NCBI RefSeq assembly: GCF_004522235.1
Contig: NZ_SDLT01000037.1
Span: forward strand, 39,679 to 103,678
Length of the DNA stretch: 64,000 nucleotides
Source: Amycolatopsis nivea
GTDB lineage: Bacteria > Actinomycetota > Actinomycetes > Mycobacteriales > Pseudonocardiaceae
Direction of reading: 5' to 3'
Shown in pieces: positions 50,600-59,111 of this stretch. The position numbers were made by a program, and so were the translations under genes. The notes beneath the pieces are model-generated. The model searched no databases. It saw only the letters and a program-made list of their open reading frames with translations, and was not told the DNA's origin. Position 1 is the stretch's first letter, and the number at the start of each line of letters is the position of its first letter.

Positions 50600-50608
50600 G
50601 CGTGTTCT

Positions 50609-50650
50609 CGTGAGTGTTTACGCCGGTTCTAACCGGCATGAACACTCACG
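50609..50650. terminator. Second copy of the GCCGGTTCTAACCGGC inverted repeat
   Basis: Arms 50609-50628 and 50631-50650 are complementary except at two positions. They share the core GCCGGTTCTAACCGGC and the outer GTGAGTG/CACTCAC with the repeat at 11239-11284. It lies between convergent genes and should terminate both. Confidence 0.75.
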
Positions 50651-50662
50651 ACCCCGCGCCCC

Positions 50663-51277
50663 TCACTCGGCAAGAACCGAAGTCTCCCAAGCGAACCCGT
50701 CCGGGTCCGTGATCCGCCCCGCATCCCCGCCGATGGTCAGGAGATGCGCGCCGGAGCCCTCTTCCGGCACACCGGCGTCCTTCGCCAACGCCTTCCGGCC
50801 GTAAAGCGCCAGTTTGATCGGGCTCGTCTCGAATTCCACGTACTTGCGTCCGTAGCTCTTGCCGACCGCGAGCCCGTGCTGGACGTAGAACTGCTTGGTC
50901 GCCGCCACATCCGACGCGCCCAGCAGCAAAACCATCTGGTCGTATTCCCGGACCCCCGCGCCGGAGTCCTTCTTCGTGGAGGTCGCGACCTTCCAGATCG
51001 CGCCGTCGGGAGCCTGCACCACTCCGCCGAAACCCCACAGCGATTTGGCCGCCGGCTTCAGCGAGGTGGCGCCCGCGGCGAGGGCAGCGTCCAGGTAAGC
51101 GACGGCGTTCGCGGGCTGGGAAACGGTGAGCGACAAGGTAAATCCGCGGAAACCGGTGCTCGGCGCGGAGGCCTGCCGGAAGCGGAGACGGTCGCCCAGG
51201 TCGAACGCGGCGGTGTAGAAGCGCTCGGCAGCGGCGACATCGGGAACGTCCAGGGTGACAAATTCGAAGGAGGTCAT
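50663..51277 (-). CDS. VOC (glyoxalase-like) protein, two-domain
   Basis: The 204-residue protein begins MTSFEFVTLDVPDVAAAERF and has a second VOC half from DQMVLLLGASDVAATKQFYV to GGDAGRITDPDGFAWE. The last segment is the DPDG/W ending common in bleomycin-resistance-fold enzymes. The reaction is unknown. The ATG at 51277 follows GAAGGAGGT. The next gene on the same strand is 53 bases upstream. Confidence 0.82.
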   Translation of the reverse strand: MTSFEFVTLDVPDVAAAERFYTAAFDLGDRLRFRQASAPSTGFRGFTLSLTVSQPANAVAYLDAALAAGATSLKPAAKSLWGFGGVVQAPDGAIWKVATSTKKDSGAGVREYDQMVLLLGASDVAATKQFYVQHGLAVGKSYGRKYVEFETSPIKLALYGRKALAKDAGVPEEGSGAHLLTIGGDAGRITDPDGFAWETSVLAE

Positions 51278-51330
51278 GCGGTAAACGCTAAATCCGGCGC
51301 CACCCCGGATGCTTCTTGATTCCTGATCGC

Positions 51331-51738
51331 TTACCGAGCCCGGGTCCCGGCCAGCCACGCTTCGCGCCGGCGCGGTGACGCTCGGGACAGCCAGGCGTCC
51401 TCGACGACCTCGGCGAGTTCCTGCCGCGTCAGCGAGCCCAGCTGCGCGGCGCGGATCAGCACCGACAGGTGGCCGTCGAAGTGCGGAGTGGTGAAAAACG
51501 GGCTGTCCGGGTCCTGGACCAGGGCCTGCTTGTCCGATTCGGACGGCACCCAGAACACGATCACGTCCGGATACCGTTCGCCGGTCTCCGGGTCGAAGGC
51601 GTCGGGTCGCGGCGTCCGGAAGAACACGAACGACTTGCCGCCGACCTGGTAGACGGGGTTTTCCTGCGAGCCGCGCACCACCGTGACGTGGGGCATCCCC
51701 AGCGCCAGCTCGTGCACGTCCTCGACCCGCGCTCGCAT
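51331..51738 (-). CDS. MmcQ/YjbR-family protein
   Basis: The 135-residue protein contains VHELALGMPHVTVVRGSQEN, SFVFFRTPRP and VLIRAAQLGSLTRQELAEVV with EDAWLSRASPRR, the CyaY-like MmcQ/YjbR pattern (DUF419). The role is unknown; DNA binding has been proposed for the family. The ATG at 51738 is preferred to the GTG nine bases upstream because GGGGGTC directly precedes it. Confidence 0.8.
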   Translation of the reverse strand: MRARVEDVHELALGMPHVTVVRGSQENPVYQVGGKSFVFFRTPRPDAFDPETGERYPDVIVFWVPSESDKQALVQDPDSPFFTTPHFDGHLSVLIRAAQLGSLTRQELAEVVEDAWLSRASPRRREAWLAGTRAR

Positions 51739-51770
51739 GACCCCCACGATACGTCAGGTATGAACAGGGC

Positions 51771-53294
51771 ATGGTCACGCTGGATCGGCTCGTCAACGTC
51801 CTCGGTGGGTACGGCGCGCGGTTGTGCTGCTGTCCCGTCGCGCGCGAAGCGGCGTTGCGGGACGTGGTGATGGACGACCCCGCCGACCCGCGCGAGTTGC
51901 GCGGCGACGTCTACCTCGCGGTCGGCGTCGATTCGGTGGCGGAAGCCGTCGAACGGGCCGCTCAAGCACGGGCGTCGGTGGTGCTGGTGCGGGGAGTGAC
52001 GCCGCCGGGACCCGAGGTGGACAGCCAGGTCGCGGTGCTGCTCGTGGACCCGGAAGTGTCGTGGGGACAGCTCGCCGGCGTGGTCTACGGCCTGGTGCTC
52101 GAAGGCCGCGAGACGGAATCCGGCCGCGGGCCGACCGACTTGTTCGCGCTGGCCGACAGCCTCGCCGACGCACTCGGCAGCGCGGTCACCATCGAGGACC
52201 AGCTGTCCCGCGTGCTCGCGTACTCCAGTCGTCAGCAGGGCGCGGACCGCGTGCGGCTGGAGACGATCCTCGGGCGGCGAGTGCCGGACCAGGTGCGCGA
52301 GCTGTTCGAGCGCCGCGGCGTGTTCGCGCATCTCGCCGTTTCGGACGAGCCGTTGTTCGTCGAGGCCGATCCCGAGCACGGGCTCACCGGGCGCATGGTC
52401 GTCGCGGTCCGGGCCGGACGCGAGACGCTCGGGTCGATCTGGGTGGAGTGCGAGGAGCCGCTGTCCGACGTCCGGCGCACCGTCCTGCACGACAGTTCCC
52501 GCACGGTCGGGCTGCACCTGCTGCGGTCGCGAGCGAGCGCCGACCTCGAACGGCAGGTCGAATCGGACCTGGTGATCCGTCTGCTGGAGGGCACTCCGGA
52601 CGCGGCGGCCGTGCTGAGCAGGCTCGGTTTGCCGCCCGGCCGGTTCCGCGTGGTCGCGCTCCAGGCGCACATCGCCGACGAACGGCACGCCGCGCTGCTG
52701 CTCGCGTTCGAGCGCGCGACCACCGGGTTCGGCTGGTCGCGGCCGGGCCGGAGCACGCTGTTCAGCAACACCGTCTACACCGTTCTGCCCGGTGAGGACG
52801 TCGAAACCGCCCGCGCGTGGATCGGCGGGATCCGCGACGCGCTGCCCGCGCAGGTCACGGTCGCGGCGGGGATCGGCGCGCCCGCGTCCACCGCGGACCT
52901 GCCCGCGAGCAGGCGGGAATCCGACGAGTGCCTGGCGCTGCACGACGTCCGCCCGAAACCCGGCGCGACCGTCGCGTACGACGAGTCCTGGGACGACATC
53001 CTGATCCTCCGCCTGCGCGCCGCGGCGGCAGCGGGACGAGCCCCGGCGCGCGGTCCGATCGCCGATCTGGCCCGGCACGACGCGGCCAACTCGACCAGCT
53101 ACGTCGCGACCCTGCGCGCGTGGCTCGAGACCCAGGGCGATCTCACCGAGGCCGCCGAACGGCTCGGCGTGCACCCCAACACCATCCGCTACCGGCTGCG
53201 GAAGATGGCCGACGTGACGCCGCTGCGGCTCGATCTGCCCGCGAAACGGCTGGCGATGATCATCGAATTGGCCGTCGCCGATCCGCAGGATTGA
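51771..53294 (+). CDS. PucR-family transcriptional regulator
   Basis: The 507-residue protein has an N-terminal PucR domain with GDVYLAVGVDSVAEAVERAA, a GGDEF-like middle region, and the C-terminal helix-turn-helix TLRAWLETQGDLTEAAERLG and VHPNTIRYRLRKM. The family activates amino-acid, purine or amine catabolism. The FAD amino-acid-oxidase-like gene 118 bases downstream is the likely target. Confidence 0.88.
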   Translation: MVTLDRLVNVLGGYGARLCCCPVAREAALRDVVMDDPADPRELRGDVYLAVGVDSVAEAVERAAQARASVVLVRGVTPPGPEVDSQVAVLLVDPEVSWGQLAGVVYGLVLEGRETESGRGPTDLFALADSLADALGSAVTIEDQLSRVLAYSSRQQGADRVRLETILGRRVPDQVRELFERRGVFAHLAVSDEPLFVEADPEHGLTGRMVVAVRAGRETLGSIWVECEEPLSDVRRTVLHDSSRTVGLHLLRSRASADLERQVESDLVIRLLEGTPDAAAVLSRLGLPPGRFRVVALQAHIADERHAALLLAFERATTGFGWSRPGRSTLFSNTVYTVLPGEDVETARAWIGGIRDALPAQVTVAAGIGAPASTADLPASRRESDECLALHDVRPKPGATVAYDESWDDILILRLRAAAAAGRAPARGPIADLARHDAANSTSYVATLRAWLETQGDLTEAAERLGVHPNTIRYRLRKMADVTPLRLDLPAKRLAMIIELAVADPQD

Positions 53295-53412
53295 CCGATC
53301 CGGACAAACGGGCCTGATCCGTTTGGCCGAACTCGACAAAGCCCGTCCGCCGGATCCGGGTCATCCTGGCCGCACCAGCACAACCAGCGGCACAGCATCG
53401 GCGGAGGAACAC

Positions 53413-54675
53413 ATGGGCGATCTCGACCGGAAGGACGGCGGGCCGCGTTCGGCGATCGTGGTCGGCGCGGGCATCGTCGGCCTGTCGACCGCCTGGTTCC
53501 TGCAGGAACGCGGCGTGCGGGTGACCGTCGTCGACCGCGAGGGCATCGCGGCGGGCTCGTCCTGGGGCAACGCGGGCTGGCTTTCGCCCGGGCTCGCGAT
53601 CCCGCTCAACGAACCCGCCGTCCTCCGCTACGGCCTGCGCACCCTGCTCGACCGGCAGGCTCCGCTGCACGTCCCGGCCGCCCCGGACCCGCGGCTGTGG
53701 CAGTTCCTCGCCCGCTTCGCGGCGAACTGCACCCACCGGTCCTGGAACCGGGCGGTGCGCGCGAACCTGCCGTTCAACGAGGAATGCCTCGAAGCGTTCG
53801 ACATCCTGACCGCGAACGGCGTGGACGCGCCGACCATCGACGCGCCCATCACCGCCCTGTTCGAGACTTCGGACAAGGCGCAAACGCTGGTCAAGGAACT
53901 GGACCGGCTCGGCGACGCCGGGCAGAAGGTGTCCTGGACCCAGCTCGCCGGACCGGAGCTGCGCGAGCACTTCCCGCAGGTCACCGACCGGATCGGGGCC
54001 GGCATCCGGCTCGACGGACAGCGGTACGTCGACCCCGGCCGGTTCGTCGAATCGCTCGCCCGCGCGGTGGTCAGCCGAGGCGGCACGATCCGGCACCGGT
54101 TCGAGGTCGCCGCGATCCGCCGGCACGAGTACGCCTACACCGTCCTGTCGGCGAACGGGCAGACCGTCAACGCCAACGCCGTCGTGCTCGCGACCGGCGC
54201 TTGGCTGGGCGAGCTGGCGCGCAAGTGGGGCGTGCGCGTTCCGGTGCGCGCCGGTCGCGGGTACTCCTTCACCGTGCCTACCGACGAGCCGGTGCCGAGC
54301 CCGATGTACCTGCCCGACATCCGGGTCGCGTGCACGCCGTACCAAGGCGGGCTGCGGGTGGCCGGGACGATGGAGTTCCGCAAGCCGGACGACCCGCTGT
54401 ACCCCGCCCGCGTCGACGCCATCATCGCCTCGGCCCGCCCGCTGCTCAAGGGCCTGCGCTGGGACCAGCGCACCGACGTCTGGGTCGGCTCGCGCCCGGT
54501 CAGCGCCGACGGGCGGCCGGTGATCGGCCGGACCGGCGCGCCCGGGATGTACGTCGCGGGCGGGCACGGCATGTGGGGCCTGTCCCACGGCGCGGTCACC
54601 GGGAAGCTGCTCGCCGAGCAGATGGTCACCGGCAGGCTCCCGGAAGCGCTGCGGCCGTTCGACCCGCTGCGGTGA
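53413..54675 (+). CDS. FAD-dependent oxidoreductase, D-amino-acid dehydrogenase (DadA)-like
   Basis: The 420-residue DAO-fold protein has SAIVVGAGIVGLSTAWFLQE for FAD binding, then GSSWGNAGWLSPGLAIPLNE, the GNAG segment typical of DadA, and VWVGSRPVSADGRPVIGRTG near the C-terminus. DadA-like enzymes oxidatively deaminate D-amino acids. The ATG at 53413 stands behind GGAGGAA. It lies downstream of a PucR regulator in the same direction, which supports a substrate-induced catabolic unit. Confidence 0.85.
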   Translation: MGDLDRKDGGPRSAIVVGAGIVGLSTAWFLQERGVRVTVVDREGIAAGSSWGNAGWLSPGLAIPLNEPAVLRYGLRTLLDRQAPLHVPAAPDPRLWQFLARFAANCTHRSWNRAVRANLPFNEECLEAFDILTANGVDAPTIDAPITALFETSDKAQTLVKELDRLGDAGQKVSWTQLAGPELREHFPQVTDRIGAGIRLDGQRYVDPGRFVESLARAVVSRGGTIRHRFEVAAIRRHEYAYTVLSANGQTVNANAVVLATGAWLGELARKWGVRVPVRAGRGYSFTVPTDEPVPSPMYLPDIRVACTPYQGGLRVAGTMEFRKPDDPLYPARVDAIIASARPLLKGLRWDQRTDVWVGSRPVSADGRPVIGRTGAPGMYVAGGHGMWGLSHGAVTGKLLAEQMVTGRLPEALRPFDPLR

Positions 54676-54682
54676 CCCGCGC

Positions 54683-54853
54683 GTGTCCGCCGAACCCGTC
54701 CCGCTGACCGGCGACGAGCACGCCGAACTGCTCTTCCTCCGCGCGGAGAACGCCTTGCTGCGCACCGAAAGGGACATCCTGGTGAAGGCAGCGGGCTGGT
54801 TCGCCGCCGACGCCGGCGTGCTCGACCGCCGCACCGAGCCCGAGCCCCGCTGA
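54683..54853 (+). CDS. Mini-protein resembling the C-terminal leucine zipper of IS3 OrfA
   Basis: A 56-residue frame starting with GTG contains LFLRAENALLRTERDILVKA followed by AGWFAADAG. This resembles the leucine-zipper end of IS3-family OrfA proteins (LRRENxxLRxERDILKKAxxFFA). It starts seven bases after the oxidoreductase gene. No orfB or terminal repeats are nearby, so it is either a domesticated fragment or a coincidental coiled coil kept as a small gene. Confidence 0.5.
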   Translation: MSAEPVPLTGDEHAELLFLRAENALLRTERDILVKAAGWFAADAGVLDRRTEPEPR

Positions 54854-54874
54854 CCGCCGCGGGACTCCTCGAAA

Positions 54875-54919
54875 GTCCGTGGGGGCTGGACGCCTCCTGC
54901 TTGCCCGGCCCCCACGGAC
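54875..54919 (+). terminator. Hairpin with 12-bp perfect arms
   Basis: GTCCGTGGGGGC at 54875-54886 pairs perfectly with GCCCCCACGGAC at 54908-54919 across a 21-base loop. It follows the mini-protein gene and precedes the GreA-like gene by 21 bases, so it could terminate the former or regulate the latter. Confidence 0.6.
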
Positions 54920-54940
54920 GTCATCCGAAAGGCACCTCTC

Positions 54941-55399
54941 ATGTCGACGACCTCTTCGCGTCCCTGGCTGACCGCCGACGCGCACGCCCGCCTCGCCGCG
55001 GAACTCGCTGACCTGCAACGCGAACCCGACCTCGACGAGGGCGCGGGCGAACACGACCGGCTCGACCGGCAGCAGCACCGGCAGGCACGGATCCGGCAGC
55101 TCCAGGACCTGCTGCAGAACGCGGTCGTCGGCGAGGACCCGCCCGACGACGGGGTCGCCGAGCCCGGGATGGTCCTGACGGTCCGCTACGACGACGGCGG
55201 GACCGAGACGTTCCTGCTGGCCGCGCGCGACGAGGTGGGCGGCGGGCTGGAGGTTTACTCGCCGGACTCGCCGCTCGGGCGGGCGTTGCATGGCGCGAGG
55301 CCGGGGGAGCAGCGGGAGTACGAGGTGCCGAGTGGCGCGCTTGTGCGGGTGACGCTGGTCGAGGCTTATCCCTACGGCCGCTATCGAAACGACGGCTGA
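54941..55399 (+). CDS. GreA/GreB-like transcript-cleavage-factor homologue
   Basis: The 152-residue protein has a short helical N-terminal part, LTADAHARLAAELADLQREP, and a C-terminal GreA-type FKBP-like domain with GMVLTVRYDDGGTETFLLAA, SPDSPLGRALHGARPGE and VRVTLVEAYP. The N-terminal coiled coil appears shorter than in true GreA, so it may bind RNA polymerase without cleavage activity, as Rnk-like and Gfh-like proteins do. The ATG at 54941 follows AAAGGCAC. Confidence 0.78.
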   Translation: MSTTSSRPWLTADAHARLAAELADLQREPDLDEGAGEHDRLDRQQHRQARIRQLQDLLQNAVVGEDPPDDGVAEPGMVLTVRYDDGGTETFLLAARDEVGGGLEVYSPDSPLGRALHGARPGEQREYEVPSGALVRVTLVEAYPYGRYRNDG

Positions 55400-55427
55400 A
55401 CCCCGCTTTGTGATTACCCTGACAGGT

Positions 55428-55658
55428 GTGACCGACGAAGAGCTCATCATCGAGTTCGCCCTCGCCCGGCTCGACAACCCGAGCCTCGACCTCGAGGAGG
55501 TCGCGGCGCTGCTCGTCCGCCGCGCCGGACCGGAACGGATGCTCGACTTCGCCGCGCGCAACCTCGAGACGCGCGGCGAACTGCGCGCCGCGATGTTCGA
55601 GTCGGCGGTCGAACACGTCTTACGCGTCGTCCTGACATTGCGCGGCCCGGCTGACTGA
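55428..55658 (+). CDS. Small acidic helical protein, unknown function
   Basis: The 76-residue product begins TDEELIIEFALARLDNPSLD and is largely helical and acidic. I recognise no family. No ribosome-binding sequence is clear. GTG 55410 would add six residues, and TTACCCTGAC upstream could be a -10 for a leaderless message. Confidence 0.55.
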   Translation: MTDEELIIEFALARLDNPSLDLEEVAALLVRRAGPERMLDFAARNLETRGELRAAMFESAVEHVLRVVLTLRGPAD

Positions 55659-55807
55659 GCCGTGGACAATTCGCTGACCTGCGTGGACAGCCCCGGACAT
55701 TGACCGTGGACAGCGAGCGGTTGAGGACAAAACGGACGGCGCGCTGGGATGAGTGCACCGGGATTTCCCGGCTGTACTCCATTCCGATTCGTCCGAGGGG
55801 AACACCC

Positions 55808-56179
55808 ATGAAGATCGGCAAGACGCTGATGGCCGCCTCCGCGCTGGGGATCGCACTCGCCGGGATCGCCGCGCCCGCCGCGTCGGCGGACACCGCGGCT
55901 CCGGCGAGCGCGCAGAGCAAGCACACCGCGAGCATCAAGTGCACGAAGCCGTCCGGGAAGAAGGCCAACTACTCCTGGGGCGACGGGTTGACGAACGTCA
56001 CCGTCTACTTCAACAACCACTGTTCGCACAAGGTGTCCGCGGGCATCGTGCTCAAGGACATGGACGGCGCGCTGAGCGTCCAGTGCATGACCACCAACGG
56101 CGGCACCAGCGGCAAGAAGAAGTTCCACATCGGCGCGGACCACACGGTCGCGCGCATCCAGAAGGGCTGCAAGCTCTGA
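55808..56179 (+). CDS. Small secreted protein with four cysteines
   Basis: The 123-residue precursor has a signal peptide (MKIGKTLMAASALGIALAGI, cleavage near AASA). The mature part of about 95 residues has four Cys (IKCTKP, NHCSHK, VQCMTT, KGCKL) that could form two disulfides. It is basic and rich in strands. I recognise no family. The ATG at 55808 follows GAGGGGAAC. Confidence 0.72.
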   Translation: MKIGKTLMAASALGIALAGIAAPAASADTAAPASAQSKHTASIKCTKPSGKKANYSWGDGLTNVTVYFNNHCSHKVSAGIVLKDMDGALSVQCMTTNGGTSGKKKFHIGADHTVARIQKGCKL

Positions 56180-56273
56180 GCCTCCGCGGCTGATTCGCCG
56201 GGCGGGCCCGGGGCTGCGCCGCCCCGGGCCGCCTGGCAACCTCCAAGGGTCGATGTCGATCATTGGAGGTGTC

Positions 56274-57329
56274 ATGAGCGAGCCCGCGCCCGGGCAGCCC
56301 GGGGCCCGCCGGGGTCGCAAGCACATCGTGCCCGACGCCGGCTCGGGCCCGGTGGCCCGTTTCGCTTGCGCTCTGCTGGACCTGAAGCGGGAAGCGGGCG
56401 ACCCGTCCTACGACCGCATGCGCACGGAACTCGGCGCGGCGGCGTCGAAGTCCGCCCTTTCGGCCGCCGCGCGCGGCCGCAGCGCACCGTCCTGGCCGAC
56501 GACCTGGGAGTTCGTCCGCAGCCTCGCGGTGACCGGCCTCGGCCGCGACGAGGAGACGGTGCGCCGCGAGTGGCTGGCGCGCTGGGAAGAGGCGGCCGAG
56601 GGGCAGTCGGGGTGGGGCTCTGACTCGGAAGAAGGCGCTTCGTCCGCCGATCGGCCCGGTGCGGGGGAGCGGATGCCGTCGGCGGGCGATACTTCTTCCG
56701 CGCCGGAACCGCCGCCCGACGCCGATCCGGCTGTGCCCGCTCCGTCCGCCGTTCCCGCCGAACCGGCCGCCGTCCCCGCTGCGACCGCCGTTCCGGCTGC
56801 GTCCGCCGCTCCCGCTCCGGCCGCGGCGAAGACCAAGACCCGCCGCTGGGGTTCGATCGTCGTCGCCGCGACCGTGCTGGTCGTCCTCGGACTCGTGGCC
56901 GCCGTCGTGGTCCTGGCCACGCCGTCCGCCCGTGACAAGGAAGCCGCCGCCCCGCACTACCCGCTGCCCGGCGACTCGTCCGGCTTCGGCGGCGACGGCC
57001 TGCCCGGCGACGTCACCTTCCCGGACGGCGCGAAAGCCCGCTACGGCCAGACGTTCACGAAGATCTGGCGGCTGAAGAACACCGGCTCGGTCCCGTGGCG
57101 CAGCCGCTTCTTGCAGGTCGCGGGCGGCACCACCGTGCTGTGCCCGTCACCGCCGCGCGTCCCGGTCCCGGACGCCGAGCCGGGGCAACTGGTGGAGGTG
57201 AGCGTCCCGGTGACGCCGACCGGCACCGGCGTCTGCCACGTCCTGTGGAAGATGGTCGACGAACGCGGCGCGCTCGTGTTCCCGGACCGGACCGGGATTT
57301 TCTATCAGGTGACCGTCACCGTGGAGTAG
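56274..57329 (+). CDS. Membrane protein with HTH-like N-terminus and NBR1-Ig-like C-terminal domain
   Basis: The 351-residue protein starts with a helical segment like the XRE-type start of many actinobacterial regulators (DLKREAGDPSYDRMRTELGA, then SKSALSAAARG). A Pro/Ala-rich linker with repeated PAxxAVPA units follows, then one membrane helix at about residues 201-220. The external domain contains TFTKIWRLKNTGSVPWRSRF, VEVSVPVTPT and FYQVTVTVE. This is the pattern of the bacterial NBR1-Ig domain, a beta-sandwich. The ATG at 56274 follows GGAGGT. It may carry a wall or surface signal to a cytosolic domain. Confidence 0.78.
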   Translation: MSEPAPGQPGARRGRKHIVPDAGSGPVARFACALLDLKREAGDPSYDRMRTELGAAASKSALSAAARGRSAPSWPTTWEFVRSLAVTGLGRDEETVRREWLARWEEAAEGQSGWGSDSEEGASSADRPGAGERMPSAGDTSSAPEPPPDADPAVPAPSAVPAEPAAVPAATAVPAASAAPAPAAAKTKTRRWGSIVVAATVLVVLGLVAAVVVLATPSARDKEAAAPHYPLPGDSSGFGGDGLPGDVTFPDGAKARYGQTFTKIWRLKNTGSVPWRSRFLQVAGGTTVLCPSPPRVPVPDAEPGQLVEVSVPVTPTGTGVCHVLWKMVDERGALVFPDRTGIFYQVTVTVE

Positions 57330-57785
57330 CCGAGAACGCGGAATATTCCCCAACCGGGTTTCGGCTCGCTGTCGGGCAAGCGGCCTGACTAGGGGGTTTC
57401 CCGTTTCCCATCGAGCAGGCGCTGGGAAACCCCCGCTTCACGCTCGTGCCGCGCTGTCGTGATCTGCAAAATCGTCGCTGTGGACGATGTCATTCAGCGC
57501 ACGCGAGCCGTGGCTGTTTCGTGCGCTCTGAGTCGCGACATGCGGAAAAAGGCCGGAAAGCACGACGACGGGACAGCCGACTGTTCCACGCCGGTGAGCG
57601 CGAGTTCGTGCGGTTTCGCGCTGACCGGCTGCCAATTCATGACTCCATCCGTTGTAAATCGCCGAGTTCGTCTGCCCATGCGGGGCTTCGCTGTGCTGGA
57701 CTGTGCGAAGTGCCGCGGTGCCAGCACCGCGCGGAGGCATTTGACCAGTCCTCCGCCACGGGCATCAGGCAACGGGGAGGGGTCG
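57330..57785. other. Intergenic region before the HTH-TIR operon
   Basis: The 456 bases contain a strong hairpin just after the NBR1-like gene and no convincing gene. The longer frame upstream of GTG 57786 lacks family resemblance. A promoter for the downstream operon should lie here, but none could be pinned down. Confidence 0.45.
57392..57434. terminator. Hairpin with two competing left arms
   Basis: GGGGGTTTCCC (57392-57402) and GTTTCCCA (57403-57410) can each pair with the right side (GGGAAACCCCC at 57424-57434, TGGGAAAC at 57423-57430). The first pairing has 11 perfect base pairs. It is probably the terminator of the NBR1-like gene, with an alternative fold possible. Confidence 0.6.
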
Positions 57786-59057
57786 GTGGCGGATAGCCGC
57801 GCACAGTTCGGCGCCGAACTTCGGCGGTGGCGGACCAGAGCTGGAGTATCGCTCGCGGACCTTGCGGTCGTGGTGCACTACAGCAAGGGCTATCTGAGCA
57901 AAATCGAGAACGGGCTGAAACGAGCGCATCCCGATCTCGCGCGCCGGTGCGATGCCGAATTGGGGGCAGGAGGCAGGCTTGCTTCCTTGGCCGAAACCGG
58001 GGAGCACCGAACCGAATGGGCCGACGAGGCCGAGGACGGAGAGGCCTGGATAGTGAATCTCGACGGCAGGGACGGCAGCTGGTTCCGTCCGATGGGAAGA
58101 CGCGAGGCGATCGCGCTGGGCGCCGGGCTGGGGTTCAGCGTGGGGGCGCCGGCTTTGGCGCGTTCGGCCGGGGGAACGGCGTTGTCCGTGTTCCGCCTCC
58201 AGTTCGACCAGATGCGGGCTCTTGGGCAGGCCGCTAGTCCCGGCGCGGTCATCCCCACGGTCATCGCGCAGACGCACACGCTTCGCGAGTTGGCCAGGCA
58301 GGCGGTCGGCCGCGACCACTCGGAGCTTTTCCTGCTCGCTTCCCGGTTCGCGGAGTACGCGGGCTGGATGGCACAGGAAAGCGGAGACGAGCGGGCGTCG
58401 CTGTGGTGGACTGACCAGGCGGTCCGCATGGCCGAATCCGGCGGAGACCGTCATCTGGCCCGCTACGCGCTGGTGCGGAAGGCAGTCGTCGCCTTGTACC
58501 AGGAGGATGCCGGGAAGACGATCGCACTGAGCCGCGAGGCACAGGCGGGGCCGACGCCGGCGCGAATCCAAGGCATGGCCGCGCAACTGGAGGCGCAAGG
58601 GCATGCGTTGGCAGGCGACTACGAATCGTGCATGCGAGTTCTCGACCGCGCGCGTTCGCTGCTGGTGATCCCGGACGACCGCGGTGATTCCGCGTTGCCG
58701 GTGCTGGGCGCCATGCACCTCGAGGACCCGGTGGCCATGGCTGCAGGGTGGTGCTTGCTCGATCTCGGCCGCCCTCGGGAAGCCGCCGCGGTGCTCGACC
58801 GGCAGCTCCTCACGGTGCCGGAGCACGCGCTGCGGACCAGAGCCCGCTACGGCGTCCGCAGGGCGCTCGCGTACGCGATGCAGAACGAGGTCGAAAGAGC
58901 CTGTGAAATCACCGCCGAGTTGCAGGGCCCGTTGCGGGCGATCGGCTCGGCGACCGTGGCGCAGGACCTTCGCCGGTTGCGGCGGACGCTAGCCCGCTTC
59001 CACGGAAATAAAGCGGTTCGAAACATCTATCCGCTGCTGACCGGCCAACTGGACTAG
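57786..59057 (+). CDS. Helix-turn-helix regulator with TPR-like C-terminal region
   Basis: The 423-residue protein has an XRE-type helix-turn-helix AQFGAELRRWRTRAGVSLAD and VHYSKGYLSKIENGLKRAHP (residues about 5-50), then a long helical region with repeated tetratricopeptide-like pairs (LFLLASRFAEYAGWMAQESG; ASLWWTDQAVRMAESGG). The layout is common among actinobacterial regulators that often adjoin defence or signalling genes. The start is GTG 57786 behind GGGGAGGGG. It precedes the TIR operon by 54 bases in the same direction. Confidence 0.85.
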   Translation: MADSRAQFGAELRRWRTRAGVSLADLAVVVHYSKGYLSKIENGLKRAHPDLARRCDAELGAGGRLASLAETGEHRTEWADEAEDGEAWIVNLDGRDGSWFRPMGRREAIALGAGLGFSVGAPALARSAGGTALSVFRLQFDQMRALGQAASPGAVIPTVIAQTHTLRELARQAVGRDHSELFLLASRFAEYAGWMAQESGDERASLWWTDQAVRMAESGGDRHLARYALVRKAVVALYQEDAGKTIALSREAQAGPTPARIQGMAAQLEAQGHALAGDYESCMRVLDRARSLLVIPDDRGDSALPVLGAMHLEDPVAMAAGWCLLDLGRPREAAAVLDRQLLTVPEHALRTRARYGVRRALAYAMQNEVERACEITAELQGPLRAIGSATVAQDLRRLRRTLARFHGNKAVRNIYPLLTGQLD

Positions 59058-59111
59058 TCGCACTGGGCGTGCCCATTTTTTGATTTCTTTGTGTATGGAG
59101 GTTTATTTGTC

